Origin: JBBRGK01 sp036741355 | GTDB lineage: Bacteria > Chloroflexota > Dehalococcoidia > CAUJGQ01 | Direction: 5' to 3' | Assembly (NCBI GenBank): GCA_036741355.1 | Contig: DAINSK010000013.1 | Coordinates: 13,880 to 77,879 of the forward strand | DNA: 64,000 nt | Part shown: positions 1 through 8,615 of the stretch, in pieces | How positions within the stretch are numbered: the first letter of the stretch is position 1 | Layout: each line of letters opens with the position of its first letter | Program-made: the position numbers and the translations under genes | Notes under the pieces: generated by a model | Told to the model about the DNA's origin: nothing | Databases searched by the model: none | What the model saw: the letters and a program-made list of their open reading frames with translations, nothing else

Positions 1-762
1 CGCGCCGCCGGCCAGCCCATCTTTCGTGACCGTGATCTCGCGCACCCGGGCGCCGGTCTCCAGTGTGGCCCCAAGAGCCAGCGCCTTCGGCCAATAGGTG
101 ACATCGGTACTGGCCTTCGCGCCGATGGGGCAGCCGAGGTCGCATGGGCCGCAGTTATTGCAGGCGTGCCGGCCGTCGTAATCGCGCGTGATGATAGCGC
201 TGTCCGACGGCCACCAGTGCCAGCCAAGCCGCTCGAAGCCGGCGACGATCGTCTCGCCCAGCTTGCCCAACGGAATCGGCGGCGTCTGCCGTGGCGGCTT
301 GGGTGGATAGGCCGGGTCGCCGGTGACGCCGGATACGCCCATCATGCGGTCGTTGAGGTCGAAGTAGGGCTCGAGCTCCGCGTAGCTCAGAGGCCAATCG
401 TCGGCGACGCCGTCAAGCGTCTTGACCCGGAAGTCGGAGGGATGCAGGCGGGGGAAGTGCGCGCTCCAGTGAATCGTGCTTCCGCCGACGGCGTTGTACA
501 TGAGCGGGATGATGGGGGTAGCGTCGTTGTTCAGTGGATAGTCGGCGGGCAACTCGCGAACGTTCGGATCGGGATGCATGTCGGTGAAGCGGTGGAGCTC
601 CCAGGCGTCACGCGTGTGCGCGAAGGTCCTGGGATCAACCCACGGACCCTGCTCCAGGCAGTGGACCTTGATGCCGGCGCGGCTCAGGCTCCAGGTGAAG
701 GCGGCGCCCGACGCGCCCGCGCCGATCACCAGCACGTCCACCGGTTCACGGTCAGCGATCAT
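1..762 (-). CDS. GMC-family oxidoreductase, C-terminal part cut by window edge
   Basis: FAD-dependent glucose-methanol-choline type oxidoreductase, probably oxidising an alcohol or sugar hydroxyl. The gene starts with ATG at 762, after an AGGAGG ribosome site seven bases upstream, and reads without a stop to base 1, so only about 254 residues are visible. The N-terminal Rossmann dinucleotide motif VIGAGASGA (about residues 11-19) is followed by a GGSTIHW segment typical of the FAD-binding half. At about residue 205 a Cys-rich stretch, CNNCGPCDLGCPIGAK, marks the GMC branch related to gluconate dehydrogenase and long-chain alcohol oxidases. The substrate-binding domain and active-site His lie outside the window. 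It is transcribed divergently from the formyltransferase gene. The family call is firm; the substrate is unknown. Confidence 0.9.
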   Translation of the reverse strand, partial: MIADREPVDVLVIGAGASGAAFTWSLSRAGIKVHCLEQGPWVDPRTFAHTRDAWELHRFTDMHPDPNVRELPADYPLNNDATPIIPLMYNAVGGSTIHWSAHFPRLHPSDFRVKTLDGVADDWPLSYAELEPYFDLNDRMMGVSGVTGDPAYPPKPPRQTPPIPLGKLGETIVAGFERLGWHWWPSDSAIITRDYDGRHACNNCGPCDLGCPIGAKASTDVTYWPKALALGATLETGARVREITVTKDGLAGGA

Positions 763-923
763 GCCCGACCTCCTGGTGCTCGATCAAGCAACGCCTGCAG
801 GCGCTCGTTCATTATCTTCGCGGTTACCAGCACACCTTCCTATCTGAACCGGTATCATCGCAATCGGCTCACACTATACACTCCCTGCCAAGGCGCCGCT
901 TACGACGCCTGAAGGGAGCCGCG

Positions 924-1817
924 ATGCCCTCGAACACCGCCGGCCTACGTATCGTCGCCTATACCGTGCGGCCGCAGGCGCATCAGGTCATCACCGATTG
1001 GTGCGACCGCGGCGGTCACAAGCTGCTGCTCTTGATCACCACACCCGGGCCGAAGAGCCGGCCGTCGCCAACTTACCGCGAGGTATTGAACGCAGCGCCG
1101 CGCACGCAGGAGGTCCTGATCACTACCCGCATGCAGCGTCCGGTGTCCTTGATCCGCGATCTGCAGCCGGACCTCGTCATTTCGTTCACCTTTCCCTACC
1201 GTGTGCCTCCCGAGGTCGTGGCTATTCCAAAGTACGGCGCGGTGAACCTGCACCCGGCGCCGCTGCCGCTCTACCGTGGCCCGAATCCGCTGCGCAGCAT
1301 CTATGATGGCCACCCCGAACTCGGCTCGACGCTCCACTGGATCGCGCCGGAGTACGACACGGGCAACATCCTCGCCCGGGTCTGCCGCCCGCTGCCTGAG
1401 GACCGCAGTCTCCAGAGCGTGTTTGGAACCTGGGCTGGCACGATGCAGTCCGCGCTCGAACAGGGGGTCGCCCGCGCCCTGGCCGGCGATCCCGGCACCC
1501 CGCAGGATGAGAGCCTGGCCAGCTATGGAAGCATCTTCACCACCGGGGAGCGGTGGCTCGACTGGAGTCTGCCCGCCGCTTTACTGCAGGGGCGGGCAAC
1601 CGTGCTCGCCGTCAACACCGAAGGCCTCGAAGACCACAACGCCCCGGGCTGCCTGGCGTCGATCGGCGGCTCGGCCTATGCCGTTCAACGGGTCACTCCG
1701 TTGCGCGGTGTGCCGCCGCCAGCGGCGCCCGGAACGGTTATTGCCACAATGGACGGTACCATCACGCTCTGCTGCGGCGACGGCGTTCTGCAGGTGCATG
1801 CGACGCCGATAGGTTAG
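924..1817 (+). CDS. Formyltransferase-family protein (Fmt/PurN-like fold)
   Basis: A 297-residue protein resembling methionyl-tRNA formyltransferase and other 10-formyl-THF-using enzymes. The catalytic block NLHPAPLPLYRGPNPL (about residues 111-126) carries the Asn and His of the family. The expected downstream catalytic Asp is in APEYDTGNIL, about 30 residues later. The N-terminal segment is atypical for a housekeeping Fmt: it lacks the usual FxGT opening and is divergent, so it may formylate an amine in a sugar or secondary metabolite rather than Met-tRNA. The ATG at 924 follows GAAGGGAG. It is the first of a run of plus-strand genes. The fold is confident; the substrate is not. Confidence 0.75.
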   Translation: MPSNTAGLRIVAYTVRPQAHQVITDWCDRGGHKLLLLITTPGPKSRPSPTYREVLNAAPRTQEVLITTRMQRPVSLIRDLQPDLVISFTFPYRVPPEVVAIPKYGAVNLHPAPLPLYRGPNPLRSIYDGHPELGSTLHWIAPEYDTGNILARVCRPLPEDRSLQSVFGTWAGTMQSALEQGVARALAGDPGTPQDESLASYGSIFTTGERWLDWSLPAALLQGRATVLAVNTEGLEDHNAPGCLASIGGSAYAVQRVTPLRGVPPPAAPGTVIATMDGTITLCCGDGVLQVHATPIG

Positions 1818-1886
1818 GGATTCCGTACCGCGTTCGAGGGAGTGCTAGGATGCGATGAGGGCGCACCAAACGCCCGGAGGGGAATG

Positions 1887-3041
1887 ATGAGAGCAGGCGT
1901 TCATTTCAACTATCAGAACTACGGGGACTGGGATCGCTTCGAAGGCCATCACGCCGGCCCCCCCGTCGTGTCAGACCAGCAAGTGTACGAAGAAGAGTTG
2001 CACCTGGGCGGTCTCGTCGAGCGGCTCGGGTTCGATTCCTACTGGGCGATCGACCACCACTTCGCCCCGTACATCATGACCGCTGGAGCGATTCAACACC
2101 TGACCTATTTCGCTGGGAAGACCAGTCGCATCGACTTTGGCACCATGGTGGTTGTGCTGCCCTGGTACGACCCGGTCGTGGTCGCCGAGCAAGTTAGCGT
2201 GCTCGACAACCTGCTGCAGGGGCGCCGCCTCACGCTTGGCCTCGGCCGCGGTGCCGCAAAGCGCGAATTCGATGCCTTCAGGATTCCCATGGATGAATCG
2301 CGCGACCGTTTCGCGGAGTCGCTCGAGATCGTTCGCAAGGCGTTAACGCAGGAGTGGTTCTCCCACGAGGGCCAGTTCTACAGCATTCCCGAAACGACCA
2401 TTCGCCCGCGTCCGCGGAACCCGCAGGAGCTGGTGGGGCGTATGCGCGTGGCGTGGACCAGTACCGAAACCCTGCCCATCGCGGCGAACGCGGGGTTGGG
2501 CATGCTGATGACCAACCAAAAGAGCTGGGAAGAGTACCGCGAGGACGTTCGCGGCTTCAACGCCGTACGCGCCGATAAAGGCTGGTCGCCGATCCAGCCG
2601 AGCGTCGTGGTACACGTCTCCTGCTTCGATACGGAAGCAGAGGCCTGGGACACCATCCTGCGCCACACCATCGAGGCGCAGAACAGCGTCCAGCGGCACT
2701 ATGGGTGGAAGGACGCCGACCGCTTCCGCCAGACCAAGGGCTACGAGCAGTACGCCAAATTCGGCGAGCTGCTGCAGCGAAAAACCGCGGAGGAGGTCGG
2801 GGAGCACAACGCACGCCCGCAGGCGTGGGGCACACCCGACCAGGTGCTGGAAAAGCTACAGCACGTCCAGCGAATGACCAGCGCCGAAGAGCTGATCCTG
2901 AACTTCCGCTTCGGCGGAATGCCCGCCGGCACCGCGGAACGCTCGATGCGCCTCTTCGCCGCCGAAGTCCTGCCAAAGCTCCACGAACTCGACGCCCCGC
3001 TCCACTCCGACATGGTCGGCGCCGCCACCGCGACCCCATAA
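1887..3041 (+). CDS. LLM-class flavin-dependent oxidoreductase (luciferase-like)
   Basis: About 385 residues with the bacterial luciferase/alkanal monooxygenase fold. Hallmarks seen are an N-terminal strand with VHFNYQNY, LVERLGFDSYWAIDHHF (typical aligned xGFDSxWxxDHH segment), a GTMVVVLPWYDPVVVAEQ strand and GRLTLGLGRG-type text (here RRLTLGLGRGAAKREF) forming the flavin/phosphate site. Such enzymes use reduced FMN or F420 to oxidise small organic substrates. The start at 1887 (or the adjacent ATG at 1884) is preferred because GGAGG lies 6 bases upstream; an earlier in-frame ATG at 1842 has no such site. The stop is followed within 8 bases by the truncated SGNH gene. The substrate and cofactor choice cannot be read from the sequence. 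Confidence 0.88.
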   Translation: MRAGVHFNYQNYGDWDRFEGHHAGPPVVSDQQVYEEELHLGGLVERLGFDSYWAIDHHFAPYIMTAGAIQHLTYFAGKTSRIDFGTMVVVLPWYDPVVVAEQVSVLDNLLQGRRLTLGLGRGAAKREFDAFRIPMDESRDRFAESLEIVRKALTQEWFSHEGQFYSIPETTIRPRPRNPQELVGRMRVAWTSTETLPIAANAGLGMLMTNQKSWEEYREDVRGFNAVRADKGWSPIQPSVVVHVSCFDTEAEAWDTILRHTIEAQNSVQRHYGWKDADRFRQTKGYEQYAKFGELLQRKTAEEVGEHNARPQAWGTPDQVLEKLQHVQRMTSAEELILNFRFGGMPAGTAERSMRLFAAEVLPKLHELDAPLHSDMVGAATATP

Positions 3042-3048
3042 CGGAGCA

Positions 3049-3738
3049 GTGAGGAGCGCCCGCCCGGCGGTCGAATCCGCGGCATTCATCCAGTCGCTGC
3101 GCTCCGAGCCATCACTGAACCCGGCGCTCGTGCCGGTGAACGGTGCTCAGGGTGGCGTGACCGCGGCCATAGCCCGCGATGGCGAGGACGGCGGACAAGG
3201 GGCCGGCTACTGGAATTACGTCGACACGCGCCTTGCCCAGGCCCGGCTGTCACGCAACCAGGTGCAGGTCGTGTGGCTGAAGGAAGCCGATGCAGGTCCC
3301 AGGGGATCCGACGTCGTTTACGCCCGGCAGCTCGCCGCGGAGCTCGAAGACATCGTCGGCGTGCTGACCGCCCGCTTCCCCAAACTCAAGCTGGTCTACC
3401 TTTCGAGCCGCATCTACGGCGGCTACGCTTCCTCGCCGCTCAACCCCGAGCCGTACGCTTATGCCTCCGGATTTGCGGTCAAATGGGCCATTGAGCCGTT
3501 TATTCAGTCAGCCGCGGTCGGGAAACAAAACGGTCCATGGGTAGGCTGGGGCCCGTACTTCTGGGCCGACGGCACCACGCCGCGCGGCGATGGACTAACA
3601 TGGTTCTGCTCGGATTTCACCCCGGCCGATGGCACCCACCCATCGGTCATCGGAGCCTTTAAGGTGGCGGCGCAACTCATCTCGTTTTTCGAGGCCAACC
3701 CGACGGCGGCACCCTGGATCCAAAACGCGACTAGCTAA
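3049..3738 (+). pseudogene. SGNH/GDSL-type hydrolase lacking its N-terminus
   Basis: About 229 codons matching the C-terminal three quarters of a secreted SGNH-hydrolase-like family. Recognisable blocks are VPVNGAQGG, VQVVWLKEA, LKLVYLSSRIYGGYA, and the Asp-His end block DGTHPS. The signal peptide and first block with the nucleophile Ser (block I) are absent. Homology begins only just after where that Ser should be, and the only start available is a GTG eight bases after the LLM stop without a clear ribosome site. I infer a 5-prime deletion that joined the remnant to the end of the LLM gene. It might still be co-translated, but without the nucleophile it should be inactive. Confidence 0.7.
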
Positions 3739-3806
3739 ACTGCGCAAGCCGCCGCAATCCGAGCCCAGGCGAAGCTGACTGGCATCACTATGAAGGAGTC
3801 AAACTC

Positions 3807-4583
3807 ATGTGCTATGCGATCGACGCACTACCGCCGCTGCCGCCCATCGCGGGCGGCGCCGCAGACAGCGAAGACCTGGTCCTGACCGCCGCTGACGGCA
3901 CGAAGGTCGCCGCTTTTGCCGCCCGTACAGCCGGCCCAAGCGGCGCCGGCATCGTTGTCCTGCCCGATGTGCGAGGCCTGTTCCATTTCTACGAAGAACT
4001 GGCGTTTCATTTCGCCCAACAGGGCGTTACCTCCGTGGCGATCGACTATTTCGGCCGCACGGCCGGCGCCGCCAAGCGCGATGCCGAGTTCCCATTCATG
4101 GAGCACATCCCCAAGACGCGGCCGGCGACCATCGCTCAGGACGTTGCCGCGGCGGCGGCCTACTTGCGCTCCCCGGCTGGAGGGTCATGCCGGTCGGTGT
4201 TTACAGTAGGGTTCTGCTTCGGCGGCTCCAACTCCTGGATGCAGACGGCCGAGGGGCATGGACTGGCCGGCGCGATCGGCTTCTATGGGAACCCCGGCCC
4301 CAACATGGCCGACCGTTCGCCCGGACCGCTGGCTAGGGTTGGCGACTTCAAGGCGCCGATTCTGGCGCTCATCGCCGGTGCCGACGCCCATATCAAATCG
4401 GAAGTCAATGAGGAGTTCCGCCGAGCGGTGGAGGTGGCCAATCCGGAAAACGAGGTGGTCGTGTATCCCGGGGCGCCGCACAGCTTCTTTGACCGAAGCT
4501 CTGAACAATACAAGGACGAGTGCGCAGACGCCTGGCGACGCATGCTGGCCTTCATCCATAAGCACACGAGCGCGGCCCGGTAG
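3807..4583 (+). CDS. Dienelactone hydrolase family protein
   Basis: A 258-residue cytoplasmic alpha/beta hydrolase of the dienelactone hydrolase (carboxymethylenebutenolidase) family. The nucleophile elbow GFCFGG supplies the catalytic Cys, IAGADAHI the Asp and GAPHSFFDR the His; all three are in the expected order. An oxyanion-side VVLPDVRGL strand is also present. The family hydrolyses lactones such as dienelactone in chlorocatechol degradation, but many members act on other esters. The ATG at 3807 follows GAAGGAG eight bases upstream. It converges on the broken amidase gene with 12 bases between the stops, and no pathway neighbours identify the substrate. Confidence 0.88.
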   Translation: MCYAIDALPPLPPIAGGAADSEDLVLTAADGTKVAAFAARTAGPSGAGIVVLPDVRGLFHFYEELAFHFAQQGVTSVAIDYFGRTAGAAKRDAEFPFMEHIPKTRPATIAQDVAAAAAYLRSPAGGSCRSVFTVGFCFGGSNSWMQTAEGHGLAGAIGFYGNPGPNMADRSPGPLARVGDFKAPILALIAGADAHIKSEVNEEFRRAVEVANPENEVVVYPGAPHSFFDRSSEQYKDECADAWRRMLAFIHKHTSAAR

Positions 4584-4595
4584 CGGATCTGCGCG

Positions 4596-5961
4596 TTACA
4601 GCTCCGGCCAGCGGTCATTCCACGGGTGAGCCTGCTCGTAGGCGTACGCCGCCTGCAGCACCAGCGCGTCGGCGTGGTGCCGCGCCGCGATCTGCAGGCC
4701 AACCGGCAAACCCGCATCGGTAAAACCGGCGCGGACGCTCGCAGCCGGCGTGCCGGCTACATTAAAGATGGCCGTGAACGGAACCGGGTTCCCGCCGAGG
4801 CTCACGCCTTCGATCTCGGTCGGATACGGCCCCTCGGCCGCGAAAGCCTCATACGGCATCGTCGGCGTCAACAGCAGGTCGTAGCGCTCGAATAGCTGCG
4901 CGAGCCACTGCGCCAGCTCCGCCCGCACCCGGTAGAACTTGCCGAAGTCGCGGGCGCCGATCTCCTCGACGCCGCGGAACCCGGCGGCATAGCCAGCGGA
5001 GAAGCGGTCGCGGTGATTGAGAACGATGTCCTCCATCTGCGCCAGCGCCTGAAAACGCCCCATCCGTTGCCACCAATAGCCTAACGGCTCAGGGAAAGCG
5101 GCGTCGGTCTCTTCCACCTCGTGCCCGAGTTCGGAGAACACGTTGGCCGCGTTGCGGACCTCGCGGGCGACGTCGCTCTGCACCCGCGGGCAGCCGAAGT
5201 TCGGGCTGAAGCCGATGCGCAGTCTCGGCAACGGCTCCTCCAGCCTCGCCAGGAACGAATACGAGGGCTTGGGCAGGGAGGTCGGGTCGGCGGGATGGTA
5301 GCCGGACACCTGGTCCAGGTAGATCGCCGCGTCGCGCACTGTGCGGGTTAACGGGCCGTAGACGCTGGTGTCCATCCAGCCCAGCATCTGCCGCGGTCCG
5401 ATCGGCACCAGACCGAAGGTCGGCTTGAGGCCGAATGCGCCGGTGAAGCAGGCGGGAATGCGCACCGAGCCGGCCCCGTCCGAGGCGGTCGCGACGGCGA
5501 CCATGCCCGAAGCGATCGCCGCGGAGGCGCCGCCGCTGGATCCGCCGGGCGTACGCTCCGGATTCCAGGGATTGCGCGTCGTACCGAACACGTCGTTGGT
5601 GGTGAAGCCGGCGTAGCCAAACTCCGGCGAGTTGGTCTTGCCGATGCAGATGGCGCCCGCCTGACGCAGCCGTTCGACGTGAATGTCGTCGCCCGGAGCC
5701 CAGGTGTCCGCGAAGGCACGCGAGCCCTGCGTCGTGCGGAACCCCTCGGCGTTCTCGAGCTCCTTCACCCCGAACGGCAAACCGCCGAGCGGCGTCGAGC
5801 TGGATGAATGCGTTGATTGTCGGGTTGACTGCCTGGATGCGCTCCAGCGTCGCCTCCATCAGCTCGGTGGGCGACAGCTCTTTGCGCCGGACCATGCCGG
5901 CGATCGTCTCGGCCGGCGCGAAGTACAGGTCTCGCTTCGACGCTGGTTCCACGGTCGTCAT
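4596..5961 (-). pseudogene. Amidase-signature enzyme with internal out-of-frame deletion
   Basis: Two reading frames together make an amidase-signature protein. The N-terminal part (ATG 5961, after GGAG) runs about 57 residues to NAFIQLD. The rest continues in another frame from GGLPFGVKELE at about 5789 to the stop at 4596. The Ser-cisSer-Lys triad is intact in the second part: Lys in GVKE, then TPGGSSGGASAA and DGAGSVRIPA. Relatives have roughly 20-30 residues between NAFIQLD and the GxPFGVKE strand; here these are missing and the junction is out of frame. I infer an internal deletion that kills the gene. An assembly error is an alternative. The larger fragment could only be made from an internal start (ATG 5780) and would lack the N-terminal helices. 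Confidence 0.8.
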
Positions 5962-6058
5962 CAGCTTGACTCCGATGTACCGCCGGCCGGCCGGACGTGC
6001 CCGGCTCTCGCCTGGACTGTAGCGTGTCCGATGGGTTTCCGCTTCGTGCGGCGACCCC

Positions 6059-6523
6059 TTACTGCACAGTGAACACCGCGTGCATGTGCAGGGCGTAGTG
6101 CACCATCGTCTGTGAGCCGATGGTCGAAGTGATGAAGCAGGCCATCTCGTACGTCCCGGGGGCGAGCGTGGCATCGAAGGCCGCCCGCTTCCCAGGCGCG
6201 ACATCTTCCATGTGGCCCGCGAGATTCTGCAATAGCGTGGCTTCGTCTACTTCCTGGCCGGCCGCTTTTGCCGCGAGCAGCGTGGGCAACTGTGGCTGGT
6301 TCTGGGGATAGACCCACAGCTCGTGGTTGTAGTCCTTGCTGTCGTTGACCAGCACGAAGCGCACGTGCCCAGCAGCCACCGTTTGCGGCACACCCTGGAA
6401 GTTGAAGTCCGTGGCGTGGAGCGTGACCGTGGCGGTGCTCGACTTGCCACCACACGCGGCGAGGACCAGGAACAGTGGGGCGAGTATGAGGTACGCTGCT
6501 CTGCGCAGTCCGTGATTTTGCAT
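6059..6523 (-). CDS. Cupredoxin-like lipoprotein
   Basis: About 154 residues. A lipoprotein signal peptide is clear: basic MQNHGLRR, a hydrophobic stretch, then a LAACGG lipobox. The mature part is a small beta-sandwich of the cupredoxin-like kind: VTLHATDFNF, HVRFVLVNDS, HELWVYP, APGKRAAFDATLAPGTYEMACFI and HYALHMHAVFTV. His and Cys residues in HELW, MACFI and HYALHMH could bind metal, but the exact plastocyanin CxxxHxxxM end is not present. The start at 6523 follows AAGGAGG. A second in-frame ATG with its own ribosome site lies 57 bases upstream at 6580. It is probably an outer-surface metal or redox protein; function is unknown. Confidence 0.72.
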   Translation of the reverse strand: MQNHGLRRAAYLILAPLFLVLAACGGKSSTATVTLHATDFNFQGVPQTVAAGHVRFVLVNDSKDYNHELWVYPQNQPQLPTLLAAKAAGQEVDEATLLQNLAGHMEDVAPGKRAAFDATLAPGTYEMACFITSTIGSQTMVHYALHMHAVFTVQ

Positions 6524-6594
6524 TACTACCCTCCTTGCGCTGCCTAAGCGACATTCTGAAGTAAGTCCGTGATTTTGCATTTGTCCCCTCCTTG
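6507..6594 (-). repeat. Duplicated ribosome-site/start-codon module
   Basis: A 31-base segment containing an AAGGAGGG-type ribosome site, ATG and the first codons (MQNHGL) occurs twice, at 6507-6537 and 6564-6594, offset by exactly 57 bases, so both ATGs are in the same frame. The copies differ only in the spacer between the ribosome site and ATG and in flanking bases. Initiation at the upstream copy would add 19 residues before the lipoprotein signal peptide. Confidence 0.85.
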
Positions 6595-6848
6595 AAGTAA
6601 CCATGAGGGGTCGCAGAACGCCCGTCTGTCAGGCAGCCCGAGACTGTTCTGTGGGGTAATACCCGCTGCGACGCAACACTGGACAAGCTGAGTGAGGAGC
6701 TGGTTCAGAAACGGTATGGAACCGTTTTAGGCGTAGGGTTTTGATACACGCCGGGGATGATGAACAAACGGAGGGTTTTCTTTACCGGCCTTTCGTGAGG
6801 TGAATCGCGGGCCTTAACGGCCGCGTACATTGCCTGACAGGTGAGGCG

Positions 6849-7139
6849 TTAGAGTCGCTTTACTTCTCGGTAGCGCTGCGTCAGGTCGGCCACGATAGCG
6901 CCGACGTCTTCGCTCAGCTGGCTGCGCCGCCGAGCTGAGGTGCCGAGCGCCAGGACGCCGCGTCGGCACCCCAAGGGGAGCCACTCGCTTACCTTAACGG
7001 TGCCCTTCATCACATCACGGTGGATGAGGCAGACGTACTGGTAGGCGCCGGCCGGCGCGTCGATGGTCAGGGCATACGCGGCTCCCGGCCGTAGGCCGCT
7101 CTTGGCGTAGCCCCACCCTGGTGATCGGGACCAGTAGGC
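6849..7139 (-). pseudogene. Type-1 copper protein (cupredoxin) C-terminal remnant
   Basis: An open stretch with no plausible start codon, preceded in frame by TAG at 7140-7142. It encodes the end of a plastocyanin-like domain: GLRPGAAYALTIDAPAG, then YQYVCLIHRDVMKGTVKV. This has the Cys-x2-His-x4-Met copper ligand pattern and the MKGTxxV closing strand. About 45 further residues follow the copper domain, with a basic, helix-like end (LTQRYREVKRL), before TAA at 6849. I infer the surviving 3-prime part of a secreted copper protein whose front was lost. A similar domain is intact in the propeller fusion near 33.3 kb. Confidence 0.65.
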
Positions 7140-7169
7140 CTATCTGTGCAGCACCGGCCCGGCTGAATA

Positions 7170-7478
7170 CTATTGCTGCGGGGAGACCAGGACCTCTAAC
7201 AACTCCATTCGTGGTACGTCGTTGAGCAACGGTTGCAACTTGGCTTGATACGCGGCAAAGTCGGGATCTTTTTGATTGGCGTGCCGGAACTTCTCGAAGT
7301 CAGCCAGATTCTCGTGGAAAATTGTCACAACGAAGCTGGGCCGATCGCCGACGACTGAGGTGGCCAGGGCAATCCGCTGACCCCGTGCCTGACGCTTCTT
7401 AGCCTGCTCCGTCAGCAACTGTTGGATCGCCGCTTGTTTGCCGGCAGCCGGGTAGAGGGTAATGCGCTGGGTGTACAT
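7170..7478 (-). CDS. Small dimeric alpha/beta-barrel (NIPSNAP/ABM-like) protein
   Basis: A 102-residue soluble protein starting at ATG 7478 behind TAAGGAG. It has the beta-alpha-beta pattern of dimeric ferredoxin-like barrels: a first strand YTQRITLYPAAG, a helix AAIQQLLTEQAKKRQARG, a strand IALATSVVGDRPSFVVTIFHENLADFEKF, and a final strand MELLEVLVSP. This resembles NIPSNAP or antibiotic-biosynthesis-monooxygenase type proteins, which are often small-molecule-binding or oxidative enzymes. No catalytic residues can be assigned. It lies alone between the cupredoxin remnant and the GH10 remnant. Confidence 0.6.
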   Translation of the reverse strand: MYTQRITLYPAAGKQAAIQQLLTEQAKKRQARGQRIALATSVVGDRPSFVVTIFHENLADFEKFRHANQKDPDFAAYQAKLQPLLNDVPRMELLEVLVSPQQ

Positions 7479-7545
7479 GTAGGCTCCTTAGAACGCACAT
7501 CATGCCAGTACGGCCGTACGGCAAGATAGCCGCACGGGGCAGTGT

Positions 7546-7880
7546 ATGGGCCTGCCAATTACGCCGTCAAGCGGCGTCGCCTACGCGCAGGCCAATCAGA
7601 TGACGGTGTACGTGGAAACCTTGCTCTATGACGCGTCACCCGGCGCGCTGCCAGATTGGCTCATTAATGGCGGCGTGAACGCCGACCAGGTGCGTTCCGC
7701 AGTCCATGACTACATCGCTAAGGTCGGGATCGCTACTCAAATTACCGCCAGCCGGCCTCCGCCTGCCCAAACCCCGGCTTTACGTACGGCCGACCCTGGG
7801 AGCAGGCGCTCCTGTTCGACGAGAGCTTCCAGCCCAAACCGGCCTACGACACCGTGCTGGGCGTCCTTGCCGGCCGCTGA
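7546..7880 (+). pseudogene. GH10 endo-xylanase-like remnant with large internal deletion
   Basis: Two pieces of a glycoside hydrolase family 10 protein are fused out of frame. The first frame gives AQANQMTVYVETLLYDASP, GALPDWLI and VRSAVHDYIAKVG, matching the region around the conserved HTLLWD strand. From about 7726 a different frame gives DRYS, then ALLFDESFQPKPAYD and a natural-looking end at TGA 7878-7880, which matches the C-terminal DxYS...LLFDxxxxPKPAY segment. The intervening roughly 200 residues, including both catalytic Glu residues, are missing. An in-frame TAG just upstream shows the N-terminus is also gone. It cannot be functional. Confidence 0.75.
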
Positions 7881-8024
7881 TCGAACTTCGGCGGGCCGCT
7901 GCCTCCAGCGCACGATCGCCGCGGGAAGTGTACCACCGCTGCAACGCTGGTTGTCCAAGCGCTCAGCGAATAGTTCAATTCAGCATTTCCGACCACTGGA
8001 CGGTACGATGCGGACCTGGAGCGG

Positions 8025-8615
8025 CTAGCAGGGGTTGGCGTCAGTCCGGATCGCCTCGCTATGGAGCGCAGCGAAGCGCGCCGTGATCGCCGCCTCCAGG
8101 TCGCGCTCGACCTGCCGGCGGGTGACGCCGGCGGCCGTGCAGCCTGGAACAAGCGGCGCGTGGCCCGTCCAGCCATCCCGCCCCTCTTCAAGGACGACAA
8201 CCAGGGCGGGATGGATGACCGACTGGATCGTCGCCGGCCGGTTCGCTTGTGAGAGCGCTTCGATGCTCTTCATATCGAGATCCCGATGAACGACGGTCCA
8301 GCCGGTATCTCCAGCGGGCAGGAGGGCGAAATCAGTCGCCGCCGGCAACGGTAACCGTCGCCGGCGAGGAATGAACTCCTGCGCGTCGTCCGCCATTTGG
8401 CCCCATGATGGGGGCTCACCGCCATAGCGACAATGCACCGCCCATGCCCGATCGCCTTCGAACAATACGGCAAACGAGCGCCCCTCTCTTGCCTGATACT
8501 GCTCGAAGATTCGGCGGCCGATGTGCCCGGACATGATGGGCAGCCCGAACGCCTCAACGAACTGTTGAAGCGATTCGCCAATACGAGGTATGTCCACGGC
8601 GTGGCCAGCAAGCAT
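8025..8615 (-). CDS. Uncharacterised protein with HicB-like C-terminal domain
   Basis: About 196 residues from ATG 8615, chosen because AAGGAGG lies seven bases upstream; the frame is open to a GTG at 8693 but without a ribosome site. The first 130 residues are not recognised. The C-terminal 60 residues read like a HicB antitoxin partial RNase-H fold: ALVVVLEEGRDGWTGHAP, PGCTAAGVTRRQVERDLEAA, matching the usual PGCxxxGxTxEExxxxxxEAI pattern. No HicA toxin or DNA-binding domain is next to it. It could be a stand-alone HicB-like regulator or a fused remnant of a toxin-antitoxin module. Confidence 0.55.
   Translation of the reverse strand: MLAGHAVDIPRIGESLQQFVEAFGLPIMSGHIGRRIFEQYQAREGRSFAVLFEGDRAWAVHCRYGGEPPSWGQMADDAQEFIPRRRRLPLPAATDFALLPAGDTGWTVVHRDLDMKSIEALSQANRPATIQSVIHPALVVVLEEGRDGWTGHAPLVPGCTAAGVTRRQVERDLEAAITARFAALHSEAIRTDANPC

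Noticed and set aside
1842..1886. Longer N-terminus for the LLM oxidoreductase
   Set aside because: The extra 15 residues have no ribosome site and do not look like the family, whereas ATG 1887 follows GGAGG.
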